Below are positions 48,543 through 60,014 of a stretch of DNA of 64,000 nt, piece by piece; positions within the stretch are counted from its first letter, which is position 1, and each line of letters opens with the position of its first letter. The DNA is from Pseudarthrobacter sp. Fe7 (lineage in GTDB: Bacteria; Actinomycetota; Actinomycetes; Actinomycetales; Micrococcaceae). The notes below the pieces were generated by a model that ran no database searches, had not been told where the DNA came from, and worked only from the letters and a program-made list of their open reading frames with translations. The stretch lies in NCBI GenBank assembly GCA_024372495.1, contig CP099977.1, positions 2,480,001 through 2,544,000 of the forward strand, read 5' to 3'. The translations under genes and the position numbers were made by a program.

Positions 48543-50970
48543 ATGAGTGCCGCCCCAGAATCCTCCGTAACTGACACATACGTCACGTGGATTGAAGACA
48601 CCGGCATCGCGGACATCCCCTCGGTGGGAGGCAAGAACGCCTCCCTCGGTGAACTGAGCCGTGCCCTGAAGTCCGCAGGGGTCAGGGTCCCTGAAGGGTT
48701 CGCCACCACGGCCTCCGCCTACCGCGCGTTCCTTGCCGCCAACAACCTGGAACCCCGGATCAGGAAGCACATCGAGGAACAGCGCGCCGGCCGGTCCACA
48801 CTCCGCCAGGCCGGGGCGGCAATCCGCGAACTGTTCCTCCAGGCCACTTTCCCGGAAGACATTGCCGTGGGCATCCAGGAACATTACCGGACCCTGTGCG
48901 AGCGCGCCGGGCAAACCCAGGCCGCCGTTGCGGTCCGCAGCAGCGCCACAGCCGAGGACCTTCCTGATGCCAGCTTCGCCGGCCAGCAGGAAACCTTCCT
49001 GAACGTCGCAGGGGAACGCGGTGTCCTGGAAGCCTGCCGGCGCTGCTACGCCTCCCTGTTCACGGACCGGGCCATCAGCTACCGCGAAATGAAGGGCTAC
49101 GGCCACCTGGACGTTGCGCTTTCCGTGGGGGTGCAGTGGATGGTTCGTTCAGACCTTGGCGCGTCAGGCGTCATGTTCTCGATCGACACCGAGTCCGGCT
49201 TTCCCGGCGTTGTTGTCATCAGCGCTGCCTGGGGGCTGGGGGAAACGGTGGTCCAGGGCACCATCAACCCGGACAAGTACCAGGTATTCAAGCCGCTCCT
49301 GGCAGACCAGCGGTTCAGTCCCGTCATCGAGCGGGAACTGGGCGCCAAGGAACGCAAAATGGTCTACAGCCACGGCGGGGACGCCCGGACCCGGACTGTT
49401 GAGACCACCGGGCGGGAGCAGCGCTCGCTGGTGCTCGATGACCGGGAGGTGGTCCTCCTGGCCCGCTGGGCCGTTGCAGTGGAGGACCACTACGGCCGGC
49501 CAATGGACATGGAGTGGGCCAAGGACGGGGTAACCGGCGAACTCTTCATGGTCCAGGCCCGGCCCGAGACGGTACAGGCCCGCCGGAGCACGTCGACGTT
49601 CCGTACGTACCACCTTGCACAACCCGGGCCCGTCCTGGTTACCGGTGCCGCGATCGGCGACTCCATTGCCCGCGGCAAGGCGTGCGTCGTCAGGGATGCG
49701 AAGGATATCGAATCCTTTGTGGATGGCTCCGTACTGGTCACCCGGATGACGGACCCGGACTGGGTACCCGTAATGAAGCGGGCCACGGGCATCATCACCG
49801 ACCATGGCGGTCCCACCAGCCATGCCGCCATCGTCAGCCGCGAACTGGGCGTCCCGGCCGTCGTGGGGACGCGCAACGCCACCGAGGTACTTCCCGACGG
49901 CGCCGAGGTCACCTTGTCCTGCGCGGAAGGCGAGGAGGGACGCGTCTACGAGGGACTGCTGGAATTCTCTGTGGAAGAAGTGGACATGCAGGCCCTCCCT
50001 GCCACCCGCACGGCAGTGATGATCAACATCGCCAGCCCGGCCGCCGCCTTCAAGTGGTGGCGATTGCCGGCGGCCGGCGTAGGCCTGGCCCGGATGGAGT
50101 TCATCATCAACAACCTGATCCGCATCCACCCCATGGCCCTGGTCCACCCGGAAAGGGTGGCGGACCCGGAGGAGGCGGCGTTGATCCGGCAGCTGACCAG
50201 TGGCTACCAGGACCCGCAGGAATACTTTGTTGACGTGCTTGCCACCGGAATCGCCAAGATCGCCGCTCCGTTCCACCCCAAACCTGTGATCGTCAGGCTG
50301 AGCGACTTCAAAAGCAACGAGTACAGCCATTTGATCGGCGGCAGCGCCTTTGAACGTCCCGAGGAAAATCCCATGCTGGGCTTCCGCGGCGCCTCGCGCT
50401 ACTACAGCAGCCACTACCGGGAGGGATTCGCCCTGGAATGCAGGGCCCTCAAACGGGTACGGGAACAAGCGGGATTCGGCAACGTCATTGTCATGGTTCC
50501 GTTCTGCCGCACGGTGCGGGAAGCGGACCAGGTCATCGAGGCCATGGAAGGATACGGGCTGGTACGCGGAGCGGACGGACTGCAGATTTTACATGATGTG
50601 CGAAATCCCCTCCAACGTGGTCCTTGCGGAGGAATTCGCCAAGCGCTTCGACGGCTTCTCCATCGGGTCCAACGACCTCACCCAGTTGGTGCTGGGGGTG
50701 GACCGGGACTCGGAGGAGCTTGCGGGGTTGTTCGATGAGCGGGACCCGGCCGTAATGTCCATGATTGCCCAGGCGATCAGCAAGGCCCATGCCGCCGGGA
50801 TCAAGATCGGGATCTGCGGGCAGGGGCCCAGCAACCATCCGGACCTGGCCGAATTCCTGGTCAGCCAGGGGATTGATTCGGTGTCACTGAACCCGGACAC
50901 CTACGTCAAGACGTTGCCCATCATTGCGGCTGCGGAGGCCGCCGCAGCAAAGGTGCGGCCAACGGGCTAA
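48543..50970 (+). CDS. ppsA: Phosphoenolpyruvate synthase (frameshifted)
   Basis: About 808 residues after repair. Converts pyruvate and ATP to PEP, AMP and phosphate. N-terminal nucleotide-binding domain with SVGGKNASLGELSRAL and VRSSATAEDLPDASFAGQQE; phospho-His domain with ITDHGGPTSHAAIVSRELGV; C-terminal PEP-binding domain with FSIGSNDLTQLVLGVDRDS and the catalytic Cys in GICGQGPSNHPD. An extra T in the run 50587-50590 breaks the frame; repair gives LQIYMMCEIPSNVVLAEEF. This is the only homopolymer insertion found. A DevR-like box directly upstream suggests induction under hypoxia. Confidence 0.92.
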
Positions 50971-50984
50971 GCGGCAACCTGAAA

Positions 50985-51027
50985 GGGCCTGGCACCCTGA
51001 GGGGCTGTCCCCCAGGGTGCCAGGCCC
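50985..51027. terminator. Bidirectional terminator between ppsA and hsp20
   Basis: GGGCCTGGCACCCTG and CAGGGTGCCAGGCCC form a perfect 15-bp stem with a 13-nt loop, between convergent genes. Confidence 0.82.
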
Positions 51028-51049
51028 CGGCGTCGTACCCTAACTGTCC

Positions 51050-51472
51050 TCAACCCCTGCTGATGGGGATCTTTGACGCCCCGGCACCCGGTCCCTGGTC
51101 CGGTATCGGTGCCCGGACTTCAAGGAGGCCGTCCTTGTAGGAGGCGGTGACATCGCCCTCCTTGACACCGCTGGGGAGGGGAATCCGCCGCACGAAGGAC
51201 CCGTACCGGAATTCGGACCGGTAGCTGTCCTTGTCCTTTTGCTCCTTCTTCTCCTGCCGCTCCGCCTTGATGGACAGCACGCCGTCGGCCACCGTCACGT
51301 CGACGTCCTTCTCCGGATCTATGCCGGGCAGTTCGGCCCGCACCACGAGCGTGTTGCCCTCCACCATCTCCTCAACCCGAATGGCCGAGGCGCCCACGTC
51401 GCCTTCGAAAAGCCTCTCGATGACATCCATGGGGGAGCGGCGGGTATCGAACCATTTCATCAGGTCAGTCAT
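51050..51472 (-). CDS. Small heat-shock protein Hsp20 (Acr/HspX-like)
   Basis: 140 residues, intact. Alpha-crystallin domain: MVEGNTLVVRAELPGIDPEK, DVDVTVADGVLSIKAERQEK, RYGSFVRRIPLPSGVKEGD and the closing SYKDGLLEVRAPI. The start MTDLMKWFDTR at 51472 follows AGGAGG. It acts as an ATP-independent holdase. HspX is the hallmark dormancy protein in mycobacteria; here it is last in a PPOX-Usp-ATPase-Hsp20 run on the minus strand. Confidence 0.93.
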   Translation of the reverse strand: MTDLMKWFDTRRSPMDVIERLFEGDVGASAIRVEEMVEGNTLVVRAELPGIDPEKDVDVTVADGVLSIKAERQEKKEQKDKDSYRSEFRYGSFVRRIPLPSGVKEGDVTASYKDGLLEVRAPIPDQGPGAGASKIPISRG

Positions 51473-51485
51473 TCTTGCCTCCTGC

Positions 51486-54006
51486 TCATGTGGACGCCGG
51501 ACCATCGCGGTGCCCGGCATTTCCACCATCCCCTTCCCGTGGCGCCGGTTCCAGAGTCAAAGGTCCCAGCCCGGTCCTGCCGGCAGCCGCCCGCGGGCGG
51601 CGGGTGAAACGGCCAATGAATTCGATGGCCACGCATCCCGCCGCTGCCACCGCGACCGAGGGCACCAACAGGCCGGGGGCGGGAAGTCGACGCGGAAAAA
51701 GTCCTGCGTCAACGGCACGGTGAACAGCAGGACCAGCCCGGCGTACATTCCGGCCAGAATCAGCACCTTGGTCCAGTTAAGGGGGCGGGACGCCATCACC
51801 AGGATCCATGCTGCCAGCAGGCCCAGCGTCACCGCCGCCGCCGACTGCGCCGATTCCTGGCTGTGCCCGCCCCAGGACTGGGCGTACGCGCTGACCGCCA
51901 GGACACACAGGGCTGTGCAGATGCCTGCCGGTACTGCGAAGGCAAGCGAACGGAGGAGGAATCCGGGAGCGTAACGCTGGCCGCCCGGCTGCAGGGCCAG
52001 GAAGAACGCAGGCAGGCCAATGGTCAGCCCGTCCAGCGCGGAGAGTTGCCGGGGCAGGAACGGAAAAGCCAACAGCAGGATGCCGGTCACCACGGAGATG
52101 ATGGTTGCGTAGACGGTCTTGCTGAGGAAGACCAGGGAGACGCGCTCGATATTGCTGATGGCCCGGCGCCCCTCATCCACCACCGCCGGCAGCCTTTCGA
52201 AGCGCCCGTCCAGGAGGACCATGCGGGCCACGGCCTTGGTAGCGGGCGAGGCAGTGTCCATGGCGATGCCGAGGTCCGCTTCCTTGAGGGCCAGGACATC
52301 ATTCACCCCGTCCCCGGTCATTGCCACCGTGTGACCCCGCCGCTTCAGGGCCTGGATCAGGTCCCGCTTCTGGGACGGCGTCACGCTTCCGAAGAGGCTG
52401 CAGGCCTCCACGGCCTCCTCCAGCCTGGAGCGGATCATCGGGCAGCGTGCGGGCGTCATAGGCAATTCCGGTTCCGAGACCCACCGCGTGCGCCAGCGCT
52501 GCCACTGTGCGGGGATCGTCGCCGGAAATGATCTTGACCGAGACCCCTGGCGCCGAAAATAGTCGAGCGTCGCGGCGGCGTCCTGCCGAATGCTCTCACG
52601 GAAGGTCAGCAGCATAACCGGCACCAGGCTCCGCGGGCAGGCCCGTCTCCGTGGCGTCGGGCGGCAGTGGTGCGGGCAGGTGTGCGAGCGCCAGCGTCCG
52701 GAGGCCCGTGGCGGCCAGGGCGGCGGCTTTGCTGTGTGCGTTGGCGCTTCCAGGGGCGCCGAGAACCGCATCGGGCGCTCCCAGGACCCAGGTGCCGGCC
52801 GCGGGGGACTCCGGGGCGAACGTCACAGAGCTCCACTTCCGGGCCGAGGAAAAGGGAACGGAAGCCTGCTCCCGGTGCGGACGCGGCGCGGGAAAGGCGG
52901 CCCCGATGGCCGCGGCGGTGCTGCTGGCCTCCGCGTTGGCCCCGAACCATTCCAGCGCCGCCCGCCACCCACCGGCCGGGACCGGCGCGGCATCGTGGAG
53001 CGCGTCGAACACGATGGAACCGGATGACAACGTGCCGGTCTTGTCGAGGCAAAGGACATCCACCCGTGCCAGCACCTCCACGGCGGCCAGTTCCTGGATC
53101 AGGACTTGTTGGCGGGCAAGCCGGAGCCCGCCCACGGCAAACGCCACACTGGTCATCAGGAGCAGCCCCAGGGGAATCATGGCCATGATGCCCGCGATGG
53201 CCCCCACCGCTGCCGGTATCCACCGCCCGGATCCCATGGCGCCGGCCCAGCCGCCCTGGTCCTGCATCTGCGCATTGGTGAGCAGCAAGGCGGTGGGAAG
53301 GAGCAGCCAGGTGATGACGGTAAAGACTTTTTCCAGGCCCCTGCGGATCTCCGACGTGACCAGGGAGAACCGCCGCGCTTCGGCCGCGAGCCGGTAAGCG
53401 AAGGTTTCCGGTCCCACCCGGAGCACCGAGGCGCGGGCGTTGCCGCCGAGGATCAGTGAGCCGGACAACAGCACCGCGCCAACCGTTTTGGGCACCGGCT
53501 CGGATTCACCGGTCAGCAGGGATTCGTCCACTTCAAGGGGGCTTCCGCCCAGGATCAACAGGTCCGCCGTGACCTGGTCTCCGGCGCTGAGCACGACGAT
53601 GTCGTCGGGCACCAGTTCTTCCGATGAAATGGTTTCCCTGGCGCCGTTCCTGACCACCGTGTTCCTGGCAGCCTGCAAGATGGCCAGCCTGGTCCAGGGA
53701 CCGCTTGGCCCGGTACTCCTGAATGATGCCAATCAGCGAATTGCTGATGGCGGACAGGCCGAAGAGCGCGTCGCGCCACTGACCGAGCACCAGGAGCAGG
53801 AGGAAGCACCCTCCCACCACGCCGTTGAACAGGGTGAACACGTTCGCCTGGACGATCTCACCGATACTCCTGCTGGTTGCCGTTGGCACGCTGTTGACTC
53901 GGCCGGCCACGGCCCGCTCCCGTATTTCGGCGGAGGTGAGCCCGTCCCGGGCACGGCGGAAGTCAACGCCCGGGACCGGCGCCCCGCTTTCCCCAGCTAT
54001 TGGCAT
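51486..54006 (-). CDS. P-type cation ATPase, CtpE-like (five frameshifts)
   Basis: About 839 residues after repair. The N-terminus (LTSAEIRERAVAGRVNSVP), TGES loop, helix 4 (MIPLGLLLMTSVAFAVGGLR), LCLDKTGTLSSGSIVF and MTGDGVNDVLALKEADLGIA define the pump; the helix 4 and DKTGT context resemble mycobacterial CtpE, linked to calcium. Lesions in plus coordinates: 53687, 52628 and 52435 (AGCT insertions), 52544-52547 (missing C) and 51675-51679 (missing G). Repaired junctions include RSLDQLAILQAARN, PAELVPVMLLTFRES and DDPLQLEEAVEACSLF. The tail ends 13 nt before hsp20. Confidence 0.88.
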
Positions 54007-54031
54007 GGTGCGGCCAGGCAGCAGGCCCGGG

Positions 54032-54896
54032 TCAGTCGTTGTGCTGCCTGTGCAGGCGCGTGATCACCGTGGGGCACGGTGGCTGCGTCATCACCGCATG
54101 GGCCGTGGACCCCAGGAAAAGTCTCTCGAAGCCGCCCTTGCCCCGGCTGCCCAGGACCAGCAGCCGTGCACCGGCGGCGGCGCGGAGCAGGGCGTCCGCC
54201 GGCTCCAGGACGGTTTCCATCACGGTGTGCACCACCAGGTCCGGGTAGTCCTGCCGGAGGCCGGCCTCCGTTTCAGAGAGCACAATCTGCTCTTCCTCGA
54301 CCACATGGGTGGCAAAGCTGCTCTGCGGGAGCCCGGCAGCGATCCACCGGTTGGGGCCGGTGAAAGCGTAGAGGACCGTCAGTTCCTCGCCCAGCGCGTC
54401 AGCTTCGGCGGCCGCGAACGCCACTGCCTGGGTAGATTCACGTGACCCGTCCACGCCCACCAGGATGCCGCGGCCATCCTTCTGGCCGTCGCCGATAACA
54501 GCCACCGGGCATTCGGCCGCGGCAGCCGCCTGGAGCGCCCGGTCCGTCAGGGCACCGCGGTTGTGTCCGCTGGTCCCGAGCACAAGCATGGAGGCATTTT
54601 TGGAGTAGTCTCCCAGTGCCGCCCCCACGCCTCCTTCGAGGAGCCTGGAGTGAGATTTGCACGCCGGGTTCGGCCGCAGTGGCCTTTTCGCCGGCTTCCT
54701 TCAGCAAACCCAGGCCTGACTCACGCAGGACATCGAGGTAGGGAAGGACTTCTGCTGCCATCCACCGGTCGTCCACAACGTTCACGACGGCGAGGGGACA
54801 CTTGAGCCTGTTGGCCCGGGCTGCTGCCCACAACAGGGCAGCGTTGGACGCCGCGGTGTCTGAGATGCCGACGGCGATTGGCTTGGCAGGTGCCAT
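54032..54896 (-). CDS. Tandem universal stress protein (frameshifted)
   Basis: About 287 residues after repair, two Usp domains: IAVGISDTAASNAALLWAAA with LVLGTSGHNRGALTDRALQ, and ILVGVDGSRESTQAVAFAAA with LVLGSRGKGGFERLFLGSTA. The lesion is at about 54645 (plus-strand GAGGAGCCTGGAG for GAGGAGCTGGAG); repair gives QISLQLLEGGVGAALGDYS. ATG 54896 follows AAAGGA by about 9 nt. It lies in the same minus-strand run as the PPOX protein and the CtpE-like pump. Confidence 0.88.
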
Positions 54897-54946
54897 GGGG
54901 ACCATCCTTTGGGGGTTCTGGTGAGGGGCGTGGGTCACAAGGGGGG

Positions 54947-55405
54947 CTAGTCTGCCGTGGGCTCCCGGGGCGGCCACCAGTGGGTTGGAGCGGCTATGAC
55001 GAACCGCCGGCCGCTGATCTCGTGGGGTGTGATCCGGATCAGGACGTTTTTTTCACCCGGCTGCCAGGGGGACAGGCCCGCCTCCATGGCATCCTTGGTT
55101 TCCTCCTCATCGGACACCACCATGGCGTGGCCCTTCAGGATGACGCTCCAGGCGATGGTGCCGTACTGGTTCATTCCGTCCGCCTCGACAGCGACCTCAT
55201 GCCTGTCGGTCAGTGCGGCGAGCTTTGTTCCTTCGCCGGTACGGATGAGCAACGTGCCGTTCGTGGGGACAAAGTTCACCGGGTAGTTTTCCATGGTGCC
55301 GGCGTCCGTGAAGGCGATCCGGCAAAGGGATGTTGAGCGGAGGTACCGCCAGCAGTCGTGGACGCCGAGTTCCTTGATTTCCGGTTCTGCCGCTGCGCTG
55401 TTCAT
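54947..55405 (-). CDS. Pyridoxamine 5'-phosphate oxidase-fold protein
   Basis: 152 residues, intact. IKELGVHDCWRYLRSTSLCR, YPVNFVPTNGTLLIRTGEGT and VLIRITPHEISGRRFVIAAP fit the FMN/F420-binding split-barrel PPOX group, similar to a DosR-regulon member (Rv3129 type) of mycobacteria. Likely a flavin or deazaflavin-dependent reductase or sensor; the cofactor is not settled by sequence. First gene of the run PPOX-Usp-ATPase-hsp20; a DevR-like box is 35 nt upstream. Confidence 0.84.
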   Translation of the reverse strand: MNSAAAEPEIKELGVHDCWRYLRSTSLCRIAFTDAGTMENYPVNFVPTNGTLLIRTGEGTKLAALTDRHEVAVEADGMNQYGTIAWSVILKGHAMVVSDEEETKDAMEAGLSPWQPGEKNVLIRITPHEISGRRFVIAAPTHWWPPREPTAD

Positions 55406-55439
55406 GGCCGTAGCCTAGGGCCGGGAGGCTGCCGCGGCT

Positions 55440-55455
55440 AGGGAAGAAGGTCCCG
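55440..55455 (-). promoter_or_regulatory. DevR/DosR-like box, copy 6
   Basis: Minus-strand CGGGACCTTCTTCCCT. It differs from copy 1 at two central positions. It lies 35 nt upstream of the PPOX gene and within the gap to the divergent sensor kinase gene. The rest of 55406-55646 shows no gene. Confidence 0.6.
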
Positions 55456-55646
55456 CGCCGGAGGGGGCCCCTAATAGCAAGATCACTGAGGGTATTTTTC
55501 CCGCCGCTCTCCTAGAATTGGAGGAGAAGCGTCTTCATGCTCAGGTGAAGGCGTCATTGGGGGCGGAGGCCGGCACTTCCGTTTCGAACACTTAGACCGC
55601 GCCAAGGACCTGCAGCGCCGCAGATTCTTGCCGCAGGAGGTGGGAC

Positions 55647-58024
<2,378 letters not shown>

Positions 58025-58128
58025 CTGCACCGAACGCTCCCACAATCTTCACGACCCAGTCCCGCGTGCGTGCGGGCGGCCCCGGGGAGGGCCTGGTCCC
58101 ATTGTTCCCTGCCGGACGTTGTGCCGGA

Positions 58129-58144
58129 AGGGACCAAAGTCCAC
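58129..58144 (-). promoter_or_regulatory. DevR/DosR-like box, copy 7
   Basis: Minus-strand GTGGACTTTGGTCCCT, about 105 nt upstream of devR. Confidence 0.75.
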
Positions 58145-58202
58145 CGGGCGCCGCATGTCGCCCCTGGCGCGGCGGGCTGGACCGTGGCACTGGTTCTCCC
58201 GT

Positions 58203-58218
58203 GATGACCTTTGGCCCT
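58203..58218 (+). promoter_or_regulatory. DevR/DosR-like box, copy 8
   Basis: GATGACCTTTGGCCCT, about 54 nt upstream of the Usp GTG. It differs from copies 3 and 4 only at the first base. Oriented towards the Usp gene, while copy 7 points to devR. Confidence 0.75.
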
Positions 58219-58271
58219 GTTTACCGATGCGGTCCCGGTCCACGCTGGGTAGGACGGCAACAGGAGGCATC

Positions 58272-58736
58272 GTGGCAACAGCATCGGACGGGGTGGCGGC
58301 GCCTGCCTCCCATCAGCGTTCCAGGATCATTGTGGGAGTGGACGGATCCGACGCATCCATCGCCGCGCTGCGGGTGGCAAGGGCCCTGGCGGAGCCACTC
58401 TCAGCTCCGGTGGAGGCCTGGGCCTGCTGGGACGTTCCGGCAGGCTACGGTGTGTACCTGGCCGTTGGGATCGAGGGCTTCAAGTATGCCGCGGACCAGG
58501 TGCTCCAACAGGCGCTGGCCGATGCTTTCGAAGAATTGCCGGCTTTTGTGCATCCCCGGCTGGTGCGCGGCAAGCCCTCCCCGGTGCTGGTCGATGCGAG
58601 CCGAAACGCGTCACTGCTGATCGTGGGCAGGAGGGGGCACGGGAACTTCGTGGTGGGCTCGGTCAGTTCAGCATGCGTGAGCCATGCACACTGCCCTGTA
58701 CTGGTGGTGCACGCCCCGGAGGACGGGGCCTCCTAG
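58272..58736 (+). CDS. Universal stress protein, single domain
   Basis: 154 residues, intact. IIVGVDGSDASIAALRVARA at the N-terminus and LLIVGRRGHGNFVVGSVSSA as ATP-binding loop, then CPVLVVHAPED. GTG 58272 follows AGGAGG at 58262-58267. Divergent from devR and preceded by a DevR-like box. Its stop overlaps the stop of the convergent hemerythrin gene. Confidence 0.92.
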   Translation: MATASDGVAAPASHQRSRIIVGVDGSDASIAALRVARALAEPLSAPVEAWACWDVPAGYGVYLAVGIEGFKYAADQVLQQALADAFEELPAFVHPRLVRGKPSPVLVDASRNASLLIVGRRGHGNFVVGSVSSACVSHAHCPVLVVHAPEDGAS

Positions 58737-59263
58737 TGCCGGTGGTGGCTTCGCCCGTGCTGGTGTGCCGCGCTTTCTCCCACCAGTTCGTGAAGTCCTT
58801 CGACCGCCTGGGCGAGTGACAGTCCGGGGGATTCAACGACGAAGGGCATCAGCAGCCGGTTCTCCTTGTCCAGGTGGAGGGCGAAGATCCGTTGGATGGC
58901 GCCGGCGGCCACTGCGGCTGCAACGCCGTCGGCCGTCCTGAGCTCGTCCACCAGGCTCACGATAACCTGGTGCTCGGCCAGCATGCCATCCACGAGCAGC
59001 CTGGCCTCAGGCATGCCGTGCGGGCCGCCGTAGAGGGGACCCTCTTCTGCCAGCGCATGCGGCACCAGTTCCTTGTCGCACCAGTCCAGCAGGGCAGCCT
59101 GCGTTTCCTGCCCGGCGTCGGTGTCCCCCGCCTCCACGGCCTCCGTCAGCAGGCCCACCAGCCCATTGAGGTGCCGCAGCATGTCGGCATGGTGCCCCTC
59201 CACCGCCAGCAGGGCCTGTGCCTCGGCCGAAGCATCCTTACCCGGGCCCATTACCGCGTTCAT
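58733..59263 (-). CDS. Hemerythrin HHE-domain protein
   Basis: 176 residues, intact. Likely di-iron four-helix protein. His/Glu ligand candidates occur in LAVEGHHADMLRHLNGLVGL, CDKELVPHALAEEGPLYGGP, MLAEHQVIVSLVDEL and FALHLDKENRLLMPFV. The His-rich C-terminus (HQHGRSHHRH) could bind metal. It may sense or store O2, NO or iron, which suits the DevRS context. The ATG overlaps the stop of the DUF3040 gene (ATGA). Confidence 0.86.
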   Translation of the reverse strand: MNAVMGPGKDASAEAQALLAVEGHHADMLRHLNGLVGLLTEAVEAGDTDAGQETQAALLDWCDKELVPHALAEEGPLYGGPHGMPEARLLVDGMLAEHQVIVSLVDELRTADGVAAAVAAGAIQRIFALHLDKENRLLMPFVVESPGLSLAQAVEGLHELVGESAAHQHGRSHHRH

Positions 59264-59577
59264 TCGTTGTTGCCTTCCAGTGTGGTGGCATGCCGGTTCG
59301 TGTTCCGCAGGGACCAGCGGAGGTCCTTGATTGCCCAGTACGCAGCAACGTTCATGACTGCAAAACCTGCGATGCCCAGTAAGGGTGCGCGGACCACCAG
59401 TCCAAGGAAGAGCACACAGGCCCCTGCTGCGACAAAGAGGAGTCCCCGCCGGAAGCGGATACGGAGTGAAAGTGCAAAGGCATCCTTGTTGAGCAGGGCT
59501 GCCAGCCGGGGATCTTCCGCTTCCAGGCCGTGGCTGATCAGGTCGAGTTCGCGTCTCTCGAATTCAGAGAGTGGCAT
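59260..59577 (-). CDS. DUF3040 small membrane protein
   Basis: 105 residues, intact. MPLSEFERRELDLISHGLEA is the DUF3040 signature; two membrane helices follow (LLFVAAGACVLFLGLVV, LLGIAGFAVMNVAAYWAI). The start is the Met of this signature at 59577. Function unknown; widespread in actinobacteria. Coupled by overlap to the hemerythrin gene. Confidence 0.82.
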   Translation of the reverse strand: MPLSEFERRELDLISHGLEAEDPRLAALLNKDAFALSLRIRFRRGLLFVAAGACVLFLGLVVRAPLLGIAGFAVMNVAAYWAIKDLRWSLRNTNRHATTLEGNNE

Positions 59578-59617
59578 GGCTGGACCCCACTGTTCCTTGC
59601 CTGCGGGTGCCACGGGC

Positions 59618-59875
59618 TCAGGTGCCCGGTTGGCCGCGCAGCACAGCCAACCTGTTCTGGTATTCCGCAGCGTCGATCTCTCCGCGGGCGAAACGCTCAG
59701 CCAGGACATCTTCCGCCACGCGGGGCGGTTGAGGGTGGGTGCCGTAAGGGGAGGGCGCCCGCAGCGAACGGGCCAGCAGGACAATGCCGGTAATGATTGC
59801 TCCCCACACCACCACCATGCTGATGCTCATCAGGACATAGCCCCACAGGCCCATGCCATCGTTCCAGCCGTACAC
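59618..59875 (-). CDS. SHOCT-domain membrane protein
   Basis: 85 residues with GTG 59875 as start, chosen because GGAGG lies about 8 nt upstream. One membrane helix (LMSISMVVVWGAIITGIVLL) is followed by a C-terminal SHOCT motif (AEDVLAERFARGEIDAAEYQ). SHOCT modules mediate oligomerisation. It is the first of three small genes between the ATPase and the hemerythrin. Confidence 0.8.
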   Translation of the reverse strand: MYGWNDGMGLWGYVLMSISMVVVWGAIITGIVLLARSLRAPSPYGTHPQPPRVAEDVLAERFARGEIDAAEYQNRLAVLRGQPGT

Positions 59876-60014
59876 TTCCACGACCTCCGGTCCAACGACG
59901 GCGGACGCCAGCCGTCTGCCCTCTGTTCCAGTATTGGGCGCTGCCGGGGCCGGCGGGAGAGCCATTGGTCCCGTTTCGGCCACGGCCGCTGGGCCGGTTG
60001 TGGGCCCCGGTGTG

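Noticed and set aside
47185..48579. Antisense frame of about 464 codons opposite the CtpF-like ATPase gene, and a similar one at 49164-50468 opposite ppsA
   Set aside because: Composition is that of a shadow, and the plus-strand genes are unmistakable over the same range.
54895..54920. GGGACCATCCTTTGGG before the tandem Usp gene as a DevR-like box
   Set aside because: Spacing between half-sites differs from all eight accepted copies, and it coincides with the start codon and ribosome-binding site.
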